Shown piece after piece: positions 34,704-43,078 of a stretch of 64,000 nucleotides of DNA. The stretch spans positions 806,001 through 870,000 of the forward strand of contig CBDDFL010000002.1 in NCBI GenBank assembly GCA_965227095.1, given 5' to 3'. Every line of letters starts with the position of its first letter. Position 1 is the stretch's first letter. The translations under genes and the position numbers were made by a program. This stretch comes from JANQMY01 sp965227095. Its GTDB lineage: Bacteria; Pseudomonadota; Alphaproteobacteria; JANQMY01. Under the pieces are notes generated by a model, which saw only the letters and a list, made by a program, of their open reading frames with translations, was not told the DNA's origin and made no database searches.

Positions 34704-35651
34704 ATGACCGCAGCAAAGGATCGGCGCGCACACGCAGCACACACGGCGCGTGACGTCGTCGATACAGCGTTCGTCGTCCAAGAATTGCAGTCCTGCGCAG
34801 ACAAAACCACTGAGTTGCTGAAAGACCTCCTGCCCACCGTCTCGGGACCTGAAGGGCGTGTGGTAGACGCCATGCGGCACGGCAGTCTCAATGGCGGCAA
34901 GCGCTTGAGGCCTTATCTGACTGTGGCGACCGCCGGTCTTTTCGGTATTGGACCGCAGGAGGCGCTTAGAACAGCGGCCGCCATCGAGATGATCCATTCC
35001 TACAGCTTGGTTCACGACGACCTGCCCGCATTGGACGATGCAGATCTGCGGCGCGGCGAACCGACTGTTCACATCGCCTATGACGACGCCACGGCCATTT
35101 TGGCCGGTGACGGATTGTTGACCGAAGCTTTTTCGGTGCTCGCGTCACCTAAAACACATCCGGACTCGGAAGTTCGCGTAGAATTGATTGCGGGGTTGGC
35201 CCATGCCTCGGGTGCGCAGGGCATGGTCGGTGGGCAGATGATTGACATGTCGCCAGATCGAGACAATTTCGATCTGGAGGGCATCACGCGATTACAGGCC
35301 TTGAAGACGGGTGCCCTTATCAAGTTTTCATGTCAGGCCGGTGCCATTTTAGGGCGGGCAAATCGCGAACAACATTCGCGTATAGACGCTTATGCGGACG
35401 ATCTTGGCTTAGCGTTTCAAATCGTGGATGATCTGCTTGACGTGGAAGGCACAACAGAAGAACTTGGGAAGCCGGCGCAACAAGATGCAGATGCCGGGAA
35501 AGCGACATTTGTTGGTCAGTTAGGGGTTGCTGGAGCACGGCAAAAAGCGGCACACTTGGCAGAATCAGCGATTGGGTATTTAGATATTTTTGGAGGGGAA
35601 GCCGAGCCCTTGCGTCGGATCGTTCAATTCGTTATCGAACGGCGCTCATAA
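34704..35651 (+). CDS. ispA: Polyprenyl (farnesyl) diphosphate synthase
   Basis: This 315-residue enzyme joins IPP to DMAPP and GPP to give farnesyl diphosphate, the direct precursor of squalene. The first Asp-rich motif is D-D-L-P-A-L-D (105-111), in the D-D-x4-D form typical of bacterial FPP synthases. An aromatic residue (Y100) lies five places before it, which limits chain growth to C15. The second motif is D-D-L-L-D (242-246). The ATG at 34704 was chosen because a G-rich run (GGGGG) precedes it; an upstream TTG frame would add 28 poorly conserved residues. It is followed after 60 bases by dxs, probably in one transcript. No xseB gene precedes it, unlike in many proteobacteria. Confidence 0.9.
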   Translation: MTAAKDRRAHAAHTARDVVDTAFVVQELQSCADKTTELLKDLLPTVSGPEGRVVDAMRHGSLNGGKRLRPYLTVATAGLFGIGPQEALRTAAAIEMIHSYSLVHDDLPALDDADLRRGEPTVHIAYDDATAILAGDGLLTEAFSVLASPKTHPDSEVRVELIAGLAHASGAQGMVGGQMIDMSPDRDNFDLEGITRLQALKTGALIKFSCQAGAILGRANREQHSRIDAYADDLGLAFQIVDDLLDVEGTTEELGKPAQQDADAGKATFVGQLGVAGARQKAAHLAESAIGYLDIFGGEAEPLRRIVQFVIERRS

Positions 35652-35711
35652 CAAGATGATCGGCGGAGCCTGACGGCGAGAACTGGCTACACTTAGGTTT
35701 GGGAGTTCCAT

Positions 35712-37622
35712 ATGAGTTTTGACGGGGGCACACCGTTACTTGATACAATCAAGGATCCGGCCCAGTTGCGGAAAATGCCGGAGGAAAATCTAAAGCAGGT
35801 TTCCGATGAAGTCCGGACAGAGACGATTAATGCGGTGTCGCAAACGGGCGGGCACCTCGGCGCAGGTTTAGGAGCCGTCGAGCTGACCGTTGCACTTCAC
35901 TATGTTTTCGACACGCCGAAAGACCGCATCATTTGGGATGTAAGTCATCAGTGTTATCCACACAAGATTTTGACCGGACGCCGCGAACGCATCACCACGC
36001 TTCGCCAGGGCGGTGGTTTGTCGGGTTTTACGTCCCGTGCCGAAAGCGATTTTGATCCCTTTGGGGCGGCCCATAGTTCCACATCCATTTCCGCAGGTCT
36101 TGGCTATGCTGTCGCGCGTGATCTGGCCCATCAAGATCACAACATTATTGCCGTGATCGGTGATGGGGCTATGACGGCCGGCATGGCTTACGAAGGCATG
36201 AACAATGTGGGCGCTTTGAAAAGCAAAATGCTCATTGTGCTGAACGATAACGACATGTCGATCGCACCGCCCGCGGGCGCCTTGAGCCATTATCTGCGTC
36301 AGTTGAATGGCCGCGACACGGGCGAAACCGTGCCGCCGCGCCGCGTGCGCATCAATGGCTCGACGCAGCTTGATGACTCGAACGACCCGCCGACGCTGTT
36401 CGACGATCTGGGCATCACTTATGTCGGCCCCGTGGATGGACATGATGTGAACCTGATGGTTCAGGTGATGAAAAAAATCCGCGACGGTGAAATTGACGGT
36501 CCGGTGCTGTTGCACGTCCTGACCGAAAAGGGCAAGGGATACGAACCTGCAGAAAAATCGGCGGACAAGTATCATGGAGTTTCGAAATTCAATGTGGCAA
36601 CTGGCGAGCAGCAAAAAGGCGCTGCCGGTCCGCCCAAATATCAAAACGTGTTCGCGGATGCTCTTGCAAAACATGCTGAGCAGGATGACAAAATCGTAGC
36701 GGTCACAGCGGCCATGCCTTCGGGTACCGGTCTCGATCGCTTTGGCACGAAATTTCCGGATCGCACATTCGATGTGGGGATCGCGGAACAACATGCGGTA
36801 ACGTTCTGCGCGGGCCTGGCCTGTGACGGGTATCGTCCGTATGCGGCGATTTACTCAACCTTCCTGCAACGTGGCTACGACCAAGTAGTGCATGACGTGG
36901 CGATCCAAAAATTACCGGTGCGCTTTGCAATTGATCGGGCTGGCATGGTTGGGGCCGATGGCGTAACCCATCAGGGCTCTTACGATGTGACCTATCTTGG
37001 GTGCCTGCCAAACTTTGTTCTGATGGCAGCGGCAGACGAGGCGGAACTCGTTCACATGGTCGCGACAACGGTCGAACTGGACGATCGTCCGTCAGCGTTG
37101 CGCTATCCGCGCGGCGAGGGGTATGGCATCGATATTCCGGAAATCGGTGTCCCCATGGAAATTGGCCGGGGGCGCGTGGTGCGCGAAGGTACGAAAGCGG
37201 CCATTTTGTCCTATGGCACACGCCTCAATGAGGCGATCAAAGCATCCGAAGAATTGGGAGCTCTTGGCTTCTCAACGACCGTTGCGGATGCCCGCTTTGC
37301 CAAACCCATCGATGAAGCGCTGGTGGCGCGGCTCGCGCGCGAGCATGAAGTGCTGATCACCATTGAAGATGGCGCCATTGGAGGCTTTGCCACGCAGGTA
37401 TCGACTTTCTTGGCTAATAATGGGTTCTTCGATGGGGGGCTGGCGTTCCGCACGATGTGCTTGCCGGACTACTTTATCGATCACGACAAGCCGGACCTTC
37501 AGTACGAAGAGGCTGGCTTGAACACGTCGAATATTGTGACGACGGTTTTGGGAGCTTTCAAGTTCGACGCAGCGGCCGGCGCAGCGTTGGAAGAAAAGCA
37601 GAACTCTGAGGTCAGTCGCTAG
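35712..37622 (+). CDS. dxs: 1-deoxy-D-xylulose-5-phosphate synthase
   Basis: The 636-residue thiamine enzyme condenses pyruvate and glyceraldehyde 3-phosphate in the first step of the MEP isoprenoid pathway. It has G-G-H-L-G-A-G-L-G and D-V-S-H-Q-C-Y-P-H-K at the N-terminus, the thiamine-diphosphate motif G-D-G-A-M-T-A-G with the later L-N-D-N-D-M-S-I, and the transketolase-like G-I-A-E-Q-H-A-V-T. Length is as expected. GGGAG lies six bases before the ATG. It forms an operon with ispA, so precursor entry and FPP synthesis are co-expressed. It ends convergently with hpnM, 24 bases away. Confidence 0.95.
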   Translation: MSFDGGTPLLDTIKDPAQLRKMPEENLKQVSDEVRTETINAVSQTGGHLGAGLGAVELTVALHYVFDTPKDRIIWDVSHQCYPHKILTGRRERITTLRQGGGLSGFTSRAESDFDPFGAAHSSTSISAGLGYAVARDLAHQDHNIIAVIGDGAMTAGMAYEGMNNVGALKSKMLIVLNDNDMSIAPPAGALSHYLRQLNGRDTGETVPPRRVRINGSTQLDDSNDPPTLFDDLGITYVGPVDGHDVNLMVQVMKKIRDGEIDGPVLLHVLTEKGKGYEPAEKSADKYHGVSKFNVATGEQQKGAAGPPKYQNVFADALAKHAEQDDKIVAVTAAMPSGTGLDRFGTKFPDRTFDVGIAEQHAVTFCAGLACDGYRPYAAIYSTFLQRGYDQVVHDVAIQKLPVRFAIDRAGMVGADGVTHQGSYDVTYLGCLPNFVLMAAADEAELVHMVATTVELDDRPSALRYPRGEGYGIDIPEIGVPMEIGRGRVVREGTKAAILSYGTRLNEAIKASEELGALGFSTTVADARFAKPIDEALVARLAREHEVLITIEDGAIGGFATQVSTFLANNGFFDGGLAFRTMCLPDYFIDHDKPDLQYEEAGLNTSNIVTTVLGAFKFDAAAGAALEEKQNSEVSR

Positions 37623-37646
37623 AAAGTTACCAGCGAAAGTCGCCGA

Positions 37647-38273
37647 TTAGGACGCGGTGGAAAGCGCGTCCGCTTCGATCTCGGCGATTTTGTTGTTGAG
37701 CAAGGCGATCAGTGCATCGACGCCATCTCGGGATATCACCGAGCCATATTCCGACCGGCGTAGCGCCAGCTCGCTGACCGTGGCACCTAACTGCACGTCT
37801 ATAACCCGCCATTCGGCTTTAAACTGGCGCAGCACGTAGTTTAGGCGAACCGGATCGCGGTCTGGAGAGATCAGTTCGTTTTCCACGATCATCGACCCCC
37901 TCAAGCCTTCTTTCGTGCCTTTGATCACGAATCTTTGACCGGAGAACTTTTTGAAGCGGGCCGCAAAGGTCGAAACGCTCATCCGGGAAAAGGCATTGGT
38001 GATCATCTGTTTTTGCGCACCATCCAGCGTGGTCCAGGATTGGCCTACAATCACCCGCGTCATAGCCGGGAAGTTATAGGCTTCCTTTAGAACTGGCTCG
38101 AGCATATCGAAGCGGGACTGATAGGCGTCGCTGCCTTGAACTTTCATGGCCTCTATCAGCGCGTCATTTATGGATGAAACGAGCTGTTCAGGGGTTTTGG
38201 TTTCCGCCTGTGCGGGGGCGACCCAAACCGCTGCTACCGTGAAAATGATCAAAACGCGAAACATAGCCAACAT
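37647..38273 (-). CDS. hpnM: HpnM, MlaC/Ttg2D-like periplasmic protein of the hopanoid cluster
   Basis: The 208-residue protein has a signal peptide cleaved near V-A-P-A-Q-A and a MlaC (Tgt2/Ttg2D) domain, a periplasmic lipid-carrier fold. In hopanoid gene clusters this relative is called HpnM, and the neighbours here support that name. It may carry hopanoids or phospholipids between membranes together with HpnN. Typical MlaC-like text is Y-N-F-P-A-M-T-R and Y-V-L-R-Q-F-K-A-E-W-R-V-I-D-V. The ATG at 38273 has GAGGG nine bases before it. It is divergent from hpnN across a 344-base control region. A general Mla role is the main alternative. Confidence 0.82.
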   Translation of the reverse strand: MLAMFRVLIIFTVAAVWVAPAQAETKTPEQLVSSINDALIEAMKVQGSDAYQSRFDMLEPVLKEAYNFPAMTRVIVGQSWTTLDGAQKQMITNAFSRMSVSTFAARFKKFSGQRFVIKGTKEGLRGSMIVENELISPDRDPVRLNYVLRQFKAEWRVIDVQLGATVSELALRRSEYGSVISRDGVDALIALLNNKIAEIEADALSTAS

Positions 38274-38617
38274 CGGCAAAATCCCTCAACTTGGCCGCTT
38301 TTGCGGCCTTCATAAAGCTTACAAACACTCACGCGATAGATATGGTAGACACTAATGCACTCTGAAGCCATAAGGCAGCCGGATGCATCAATTTTCCGTT
38401 AACCTGTTAAGTCCCATAAGCGTTTCCAGGTGAAGTTTTTAGCGGTTCACCGTCGGGAAACGCGCGAAAAACAACGCCCAAGGCACTTTTGTAATTCTAT
38501 GAGACGTAAAAGTGCCTTAGGTAATACTTAGAGTATCGCTTGGGGACAAAACAATCTTGCGTCGCCATTGTGACCATTATGCAGCTGTTTTCTGAACATG
38601 GCCTGAAGGTGTTTTGA
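38274..38617. promoter_or_regulatory. Divergent hpnM/hpnN intergenic region without a gene
   Basis: I see no gene in this 344-base stretch. It must hold the promoters for hpnM (minus) and hpnN (plus). Near hpnM there is a small perfect hairpin, GGCCGC-tttt-GCGGCC (38293-38308), in what would be its 5' leader. Further on is the strong inverted repeat listed separately. No clear sigma-70 boxes stand out. Confidence 0.5.
38480..38518. promoter_or_regulatory. Perfect 11-base inverted repeat upstream of hpnN
   Basis: AAGGCACTTTT (38480-38490) and AAAAGTGCCTT (38508-38518) are exact reverse complements separated by 17 bases, ending 99 bases before the hpnN start. It could be an operator, a leader hairpin, or a terminator-like hairpin; the arms' own T- and A-runs make the last less efficient. 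No matching copy was noticed elsewhere in the window. Confidence 0.5.
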
Positions 38618-41236
38618 ATGTCCTCATTGTCTACCCATTTTTATGGCCGTCTTGCGGGGCTTGTGGAGCGTCAGGCCTGGTTTGTGGTGGCGCTTTCGCT
38701 GATTTTGACGGTCGCGGCAGGGTATTACACCTCCGCGAATTTGGGCATCAATACCAGCACAAATGACATGATTTCTGCGGAAGTCCCCTTCCGCGTGAAC
38801 AATATCGCCTTCAACGACGCCTTCCCGGAAACCAAAAATGTCATTGCCATTGTCGTGAACGCGCCGTCCAGCGAACAAGCGGACCTGGCAGCGGAATTGC
38901 TGGCGCAACGTTTGCGGGCCGCTCCGGATCAAATCCGCGATGTCTATATCCCGGCACTGGAGCCCTACCTTCAGGAAAATGCTTTTCTATTGATGCCGGA
39001 AGATGAACTTCAGAAATTGTCGAATCGGCTTGCGGCAGCAGCGCCCATATTGGGACTGATTGCTCAGCAGCCAAATCTGCGGGGGTTCGCCGACATGTTG
39101 GGCGCCGCTGCCGGGAATGAAGATCTGAGCGGCGCTGAAGAACTTTCCATCTTGTTGGACAACGTCAATACCGTTGCTAACGCGCAGCTTGCCGGTGAAG
39201 CACGCGATTTGTCTTGGCAAGATCTATTGAGCGGTGACTTGGAAGGCGGCAGCGCGCTTGGGCCCCAGCGCATCGTTCTGGCGCAGCCGGTGTTTGATTA
39301 TTCGAAACTGAAACCGGCGCAAAAGGCGATCGCCGAGATTAGGTCCGCCGCGCAGGAGCTGAACCTGACGCCAGAACAGGGTGTCACGGTGCGGTTAACC
39401 GGTCCCCCGGCGATCGATCAAGACGAATTGAACCGCGTTGAAGAAGCCGGCATTCGAAGTGGCCTGATTTCGTTTGTGTTGATCTTTGTGCTGTTGATCT
39501 TTGGCTTGCGGTCATTGTCCATGGTGGTGGCAACCGCGGGGGCTTTGTTGATGGGGTTGGTGTGGACCGCTGGTTTTGCCACCTTCGCTATCGGTCACCT
39601 CAATCTCATATCCGTGGCGTTTGCTGTACTCTTTATTGGGCTGGGCGTTGATTTTGGCATCCACCTTTGTCTTCGTTTTCGGGAAGAGGCCGCCAAATCC
39701 GGCGATGTAAGCGGGGCATTGCGCACAACGTTTATTGGGATTGGCGGTGCGCTTGTGCTGACCACGGTGTCGGCGGCGGCAGGGTTCTTTTCGTTTCTGC
39801 CGACGGATTATTTGGGGTTGGCCGAGCTAGGGCTGATATCCGGCGCGGGCATGTTCATTTCCTTGCTGGCAAGCCTCACCACATTGCCGGCGTTATTGAA
39901 AGTCTTGCCCGCGGCAAAGTCCGCGAAACCGTTGACCGGCGGGGCGGGGACGAGAATCGATTTTCAACGCAGATCCAAGCCGATCTTGATGGTCGCGGGG
40001 GCTGCCGCCATTGCCAGCATCTTTTCGTTGCCATTCGTCTATTTCGATTCGAACGCGATTAACCTGCGTAACAAAGCCGACGAATCCGTCGCGACGTTTT
40101 TGGATCTTGCCAAAAATCCAAACACCACACCTTACACGATTAATGTGTTGGCCAAGACAGATGAAGAAGAACGTCAGCTTAAGGACAAACTCAAAAACCT
40201 TGGCACGGTAGACCGGGTTATCGGCATTGATAGTTTCGTGCCGAAAAACCAGGAAGATAAGTTCTTCATCATTGACGACATGGCGTTCTTCCTTGCGCCG
40301 GTTTTCAATCATGATGTGGCGGCAATTCCTCCGTTGGAAAGCCCTAAGCGGGTAGCCGCTTTCGCTGATTTCAATACGGCCGTGGAAAACCTCGTTCCCT
40401 TAGGAGGCAGGATTGCCGAATCCGCAGAGACACTGTCCCAGACACTCGACAGATTTGGAACCGATGCGGCGGCCATCGCCGATTTCGAGCGCCGTTTGAT
40501 CGTCTATTTTCCGCGGGCAATAAATCGCTTGAAAACCGCCCTCAATGCTCAGGAAGTGTCCGCCGAGGACCTGCCGCAGCGCTTAACCGACCGGTGGGTG
40601 AGTAAGGATGGGCTGCGGCGATTGGAAGTGTTTGCCGCCGGTGGGATCACCGCGAACGAGGATCTGCAGCAATTCGCCGATGACGTGCTGAGTGTGGCGC
40701 CCAAAGCAACGGGTGCGCCTGTGACCATTTCCGAAGCAGGCAAGGCGGTGACCGGGGCCTTCCAACAAGCTTCCACCATTGCCTTTGTGCTGATCGTGAT
40801 CATTCTATCGATCGTTCTGCGGCGCTTGATCGATATGGTTCTGGTGTTGGTCCCGATCGTCTTTGCGGGTCTCTTCACCATCTTGACGGCGATTTTGTTG
40901 GGCGTTCCGTTTAATTTTGCCAACATTATTGTTTTGCCCTTGCTTCTGGGGCTTGGGGTCAGCAGCGGCGTGCATTTTGTGGTACGCCGGCGTCAGGTGG
41001 CCGCGGAAGGCGATTTGTTGGAAAGCAGTACGCCCCGCGCCGTAATGTTTAGCGCGCTGACCACGATTGCGTCCTTTGGCAGTCTGGCCTTATCCGGCCA
41101 CCAGGGCATGACCAGCATGGGGCAGCTACTTACAATTGCAATTGGCTATACTTTACTATCGACGATAGTTATTCTGCCCGCATTGATGGCCGTGGTTTGG
41201 CGGCGTGATGCGGAAAACGCGCCACAGTCTGCCTGA
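38618..41236 (+). CDS. hpnN: HpnN, RND-family hopanoid transporter
   Basis: This 872-residue inner-membrane protein belongs to the MmpL/HpnN branch of the RND superfamily, which moves hopanoids to the outer membrane in Rhodopseudomonas-type bacteria. It has the two-fold layout of one helix, a periplasmic domain and five helices. The helix 4 segment is L-G-V-D-F-G-I-H-L-C-L-R-F-R-E-E in the first half, and L-G-V-S-S-G-V-H-F-V-V-R-R-R is the counterpart in the second half, which lacks the acidic residue. Length matches HpnN. It stands alone as a plus-strand transcript ending in a good terminator, divergent from hpnM and upstream of ispH. Confidence 0.9.
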   Translation: MSSLSTHFYGRLAGLVERQAWFVVALSLILTVAAGYYTSANLGINTSTNDMISAEVPFRVNNIAFNDAFPETKNVIAIVVNAPSSEQADLAAELLAQRLRAAPDQIRDVYIPALEPYLQENAFLLMPEDELQKLSNRLAAAAPILGLIAQQPNLRGFADMLGAAAGNEDLSGAEELSILLDNVNTVANAQLAGEARDLSWQDLLSGDLEGGSALGPQRIVLAQPVFDYSKLKPAQKAIAEIRSAAQELNLTPEQGVTVRLTGPPAIDQDELNRVEEAGIRSGLISFVLIFVLLIFGLRSLSMVVATAGALLMGLVWTAGFATFAIGHLNLISVAFAVLFIGLGVDFGIHLCLRFREEAAKSGDVSGALRTTFIGIGGALVLTTVSAAAGFFSFLPTDYLGLAELGLISGAGMFISLLASLTTLPALLKVLPAAKSAKPLTGGAGTRIDFQRRSKPILMVAGAAAIASIFSLPFVYFDSNAINLRNKADESVATFLDLAKNPNTTPYTINVLAKTDEEERQLKDKLKNLGTVDRVIGIDSFVPKNQEDKFFIIDDMAFFLAPVFNHDVAAIPPLESPKRVAAFADFNTAVENLVPLGGRIAESAETLSQTLDRFGTDAAAIADFERRLIVYFPRAINRLKTALNAQEVSAEDLPQRLTDRWVSKDGLRRLEVFAAGGITANEDLQQFADDVLSVAPKATGAPVTISEAGKAVTGAFQQASTIAFVLIVIILSIVLRRLIDMVLVLVPIVFAGLFTILTAILLGVPFNFANIIVLPLLLGLGVSSGVHFVVRRRQVAAEGDLLESSTPRAVMFSALTTIASFGSLALSGHQGMTSMGQLLTIAIGYTLLSTIVILPALMAVVWRRDAENAPQSA

Positions 41237-41240
41237 ATAA

Positions 41241-41262
41241 GGGCGTGAAACGCCCGGTTTTT
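41241..41262 (+). terminator. Rho-independent terminator after hpnN
   Basis: GGGCGT (41241-41246), loop GAA, ACGCCC (41250-41255), then GG and five T. It begins five bases after the hpnN stop and separates hpnN from ispH. Confidence 0.78.
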
Positions 41263-41363
41263 GTCGATTGGCGGGACCATGGTGTATCATATGATTTGCG
41301 GGAGCTTGAATTAGCGCGGGTTTTTGGGACAGGTTAAAACTGGGCGAAGTAAGGGGCATTTGC

Positions 41364-42356
41364 ATGACGAGTGAGGCCAATCAGCAAGATCCACGAACGT
41401 TGCGCGTGTTGCTCGCAGAACCACGGGGGTTTTGCGCTGGCGTGGAGAGGGCGATCGAAATTGTAGAACGGGCGTTGGATCTGTACGGGGCCCCCGTCTA
41501 TGTGCGCCATGAAATCGTCCACAATGCCCGCGTGGTGGAAACGCTGAAAGCGAAGGGCGCTGTTTTTGTCGAGGAAGTGGACGAGGTGCCCGAAGGGGCC
41601 GTGGCCATTTTTAGCGCTCATGGCGTTGCCCAGAAAGTTGAGAAAGACAGTGAAAACCGTGGCCTTGATGTCATAGATGCCACGTGCCCGCTGGTCAGCA
41701 AGGTGCACAAGGAAGGCCGCCGCTATGCCGCGAAGGGCTACGGTGTGGTGTTGATCGGACACCCCGGCCATCCGGAGGTGGAAGGCACGATCGGTCAGAT
41801 CCCCGCACCGGTTCATTTGATTTCCTGTGTGGAAGACGTGGCGGACTTCCAGCCGGACGATCCTGAAAAACTCGCCTATGTCACGCAAACCACCTTAAGT
41901 GTGGATGATACGAGAGACATCATCAGTGCATTGACGGATCGGTTTCCCAATATTGTGGGGCCCGATGTGCGTGACATTTGCTACGCCACCCAGAACCGCC
42001 AAACGGCTGTCCGCCAATTGGCGTCCATGGTCGATCTTGTGCTGGTGGTGGGGGCACGGAACAGTTCTAACTCTAAGCGTTTGGTGGAAATTGCGGCCCT
42101 TGAAGGGGTTGCGTCCTATTTGGTGGAAGACGCCGACGCGGTTGATATGTCGTGGTTCAAAGACGTGTCGGCCGTGGGCATTACCGCTGGGGCCTCTGCG
42201 CCGGAGGAATTGGTCCGCGAACTTCTCGAACGCCTGGGGACGGTCTACAAGATCGATCAAGAGTTTATGTCCGGCGTTCAGGAAAACGTGCAATTCAAAT
42301 TGCCGGCCAATCTTCTGAATGCGGAAAATCTCAACCGCGAACAACAGCCCGCTTAA
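41364..42356 (+). CDS. ispH: 4-hydroxy-3-methylbut-2-enyl diphosphate reductase
   Basis: The 330-residue iron-sulfur enzyme makes IPP and DMAPP in the last MEP step. Its three cluster-binding cysteines are C24 in R-G-F-C-A-G-V, C108 in D-A-T-C-P-L-V and C206 in I-C-Y-A-T-Q-N-R-Q. Substrate-binding H-E-I-V-H-N and S-A-H-G-V are also present. It lies between hpnN and hpnG inside the hopanoid block. Its stop codon shares bases with the stop of the convergent hpnG (42353-42356), an unusually tight packing. Linkage of ispH (lytB) to hpn genes is known from several alphaproteobacteria. Confidence 0.95.
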   Translation: MTSEANQQDPRTLRVLLAEPRGFCAGVERAIEIVERALDLYGAPVYVRHEIVHNARVVETLKAKGAVFVEEVDEVPEGAVAIFSAHGVAQKVEKDSENRGLDVIDATCPLVSKVHKEGRRYAAKGYGVVLIGHPGHPEVEGTIGQIPAPVHLISCVEDVADFQPDDPEKLAYVTQTTLSVDDTRDIISALTDRFPNIVGPDVRDICYATQNRQTAVRQLASMVDLVLVVGARNSSNSKRLVEIAALEGVASYLVEDADAVDMSWFKDVSAVGITAGASAPEELVRELLERLGTVYKIDQEFMSGVQENVQFKLPANLLNAENLNREQQPA

Positions 42357-43048
42357 ACCAACAGAATATTGGGCGAAAGGGCCGTGGCCCGTTTGAGCGC
42401 ACTTAAGGCTGCCTGCGTGTTGCGCGCAAGTTTCAACAATTGCGGCAGTTCGCCGGGGTGGCTGAACAGATGGCGCGTTACCTTAGTTGCCTGAGCTAAA
42501 AATCCCGATTCCGTCATGGCGGCAAGCGCGGCGGGCGGCAAAGTGTCATTGGCGCCGTCCGCCACGGCGCGCACGACGCGTAAGGACGTTCCGGATTGTG
42601 CCGCGATTTCGGCCACCACATGGCTTTCCATGTCTACTGCCAGTGCCTGGTGCTGAACCGCAAGTGACTTTTTTTCATCCGCTTCGGCAACCGCGGTATT
42701 ACTGCCCAACATGGTGCCTTCATGGTGCGGGATGCCCGCTTCCGCCAGCATGCGGCATACTTTTTTTTGCCAGACAAAATCCGTGTTGAAGCTTGTGCCG
42801 TCGGGCGCGATGATCTTTGTGGGGATGATAAGGTCGCCGGTTTTTACGTCGCTGGACAGACCACCCGCGATGCCAAAACTCATCAAGGTGGAGGCGCCAT
42901 TTTCAATGAGCTGACGTGACCGCGCGCGCGCCAAATCCACATCCGCATCGGCGAATTCTATCAAGCCGTCGGCCTTGGCCTTCGACAAGGCGGCGCGGGC
43001 AATGTTTGCTTCCACCGGCATCCCGGTGAGAATTCCCAGGGGCGACAT
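42353..43048 (-). CDS. hpnG: HpnG, hopanoid-associated nucleoside phosphorylase
   Basis: This 231-residue protein is a phosphorylase-fold enzyme (PNP/UDP family). HpnG removes adenine from adenosylhopane to give ribosylhopane in side-chain extension. Visible motifs are S-F-G-I-A-G-G-L near residue 58 and the A-V-D-M-E-S-H-V-V-A active-site region with its acidic residue. It is shorter than house-keeping nucleosidases and lies last in the minus-strand hpnB-C-D-E-G operon, 30 bases after hpnE. HpnH, which makes its substrate, and squalene-hopene cyclase are not in the window. Without the context it might be called an MTA/SAH nucleosidase-like protein. Confidence 0.85.
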   Translation of the reverse strand: MSPLGILTGMPVEANIARAALSKAKADGLIEFADADVDLARARSRQLIENGASTLMSFGIAGGLSSDVKTGDLIIPTKIIAPDGTSFNTDFVWQKKVCRMLAEAGIPHHEGTMLGSNTAVAEADEKKSLAVQHQALAVDMESHVVAEIAAQSGTSLRVVRAVADGANDTLPPAALAAMTESGFLAQATKVTRHLFSHPGELPQLLKLARNTQAALSALKRATALSPNILLV

Positions 43049-43078
43049 TAGTCTTTGGTCCTCAACAATTGGCTCCTG

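Noticed and set aside
35868..36794. Minus-strand frame of 308 codons inside dxs
   Set aside because: Antisense shadow of a highly conserved enzyme; composition is odd and there is no ribosome-binding site.
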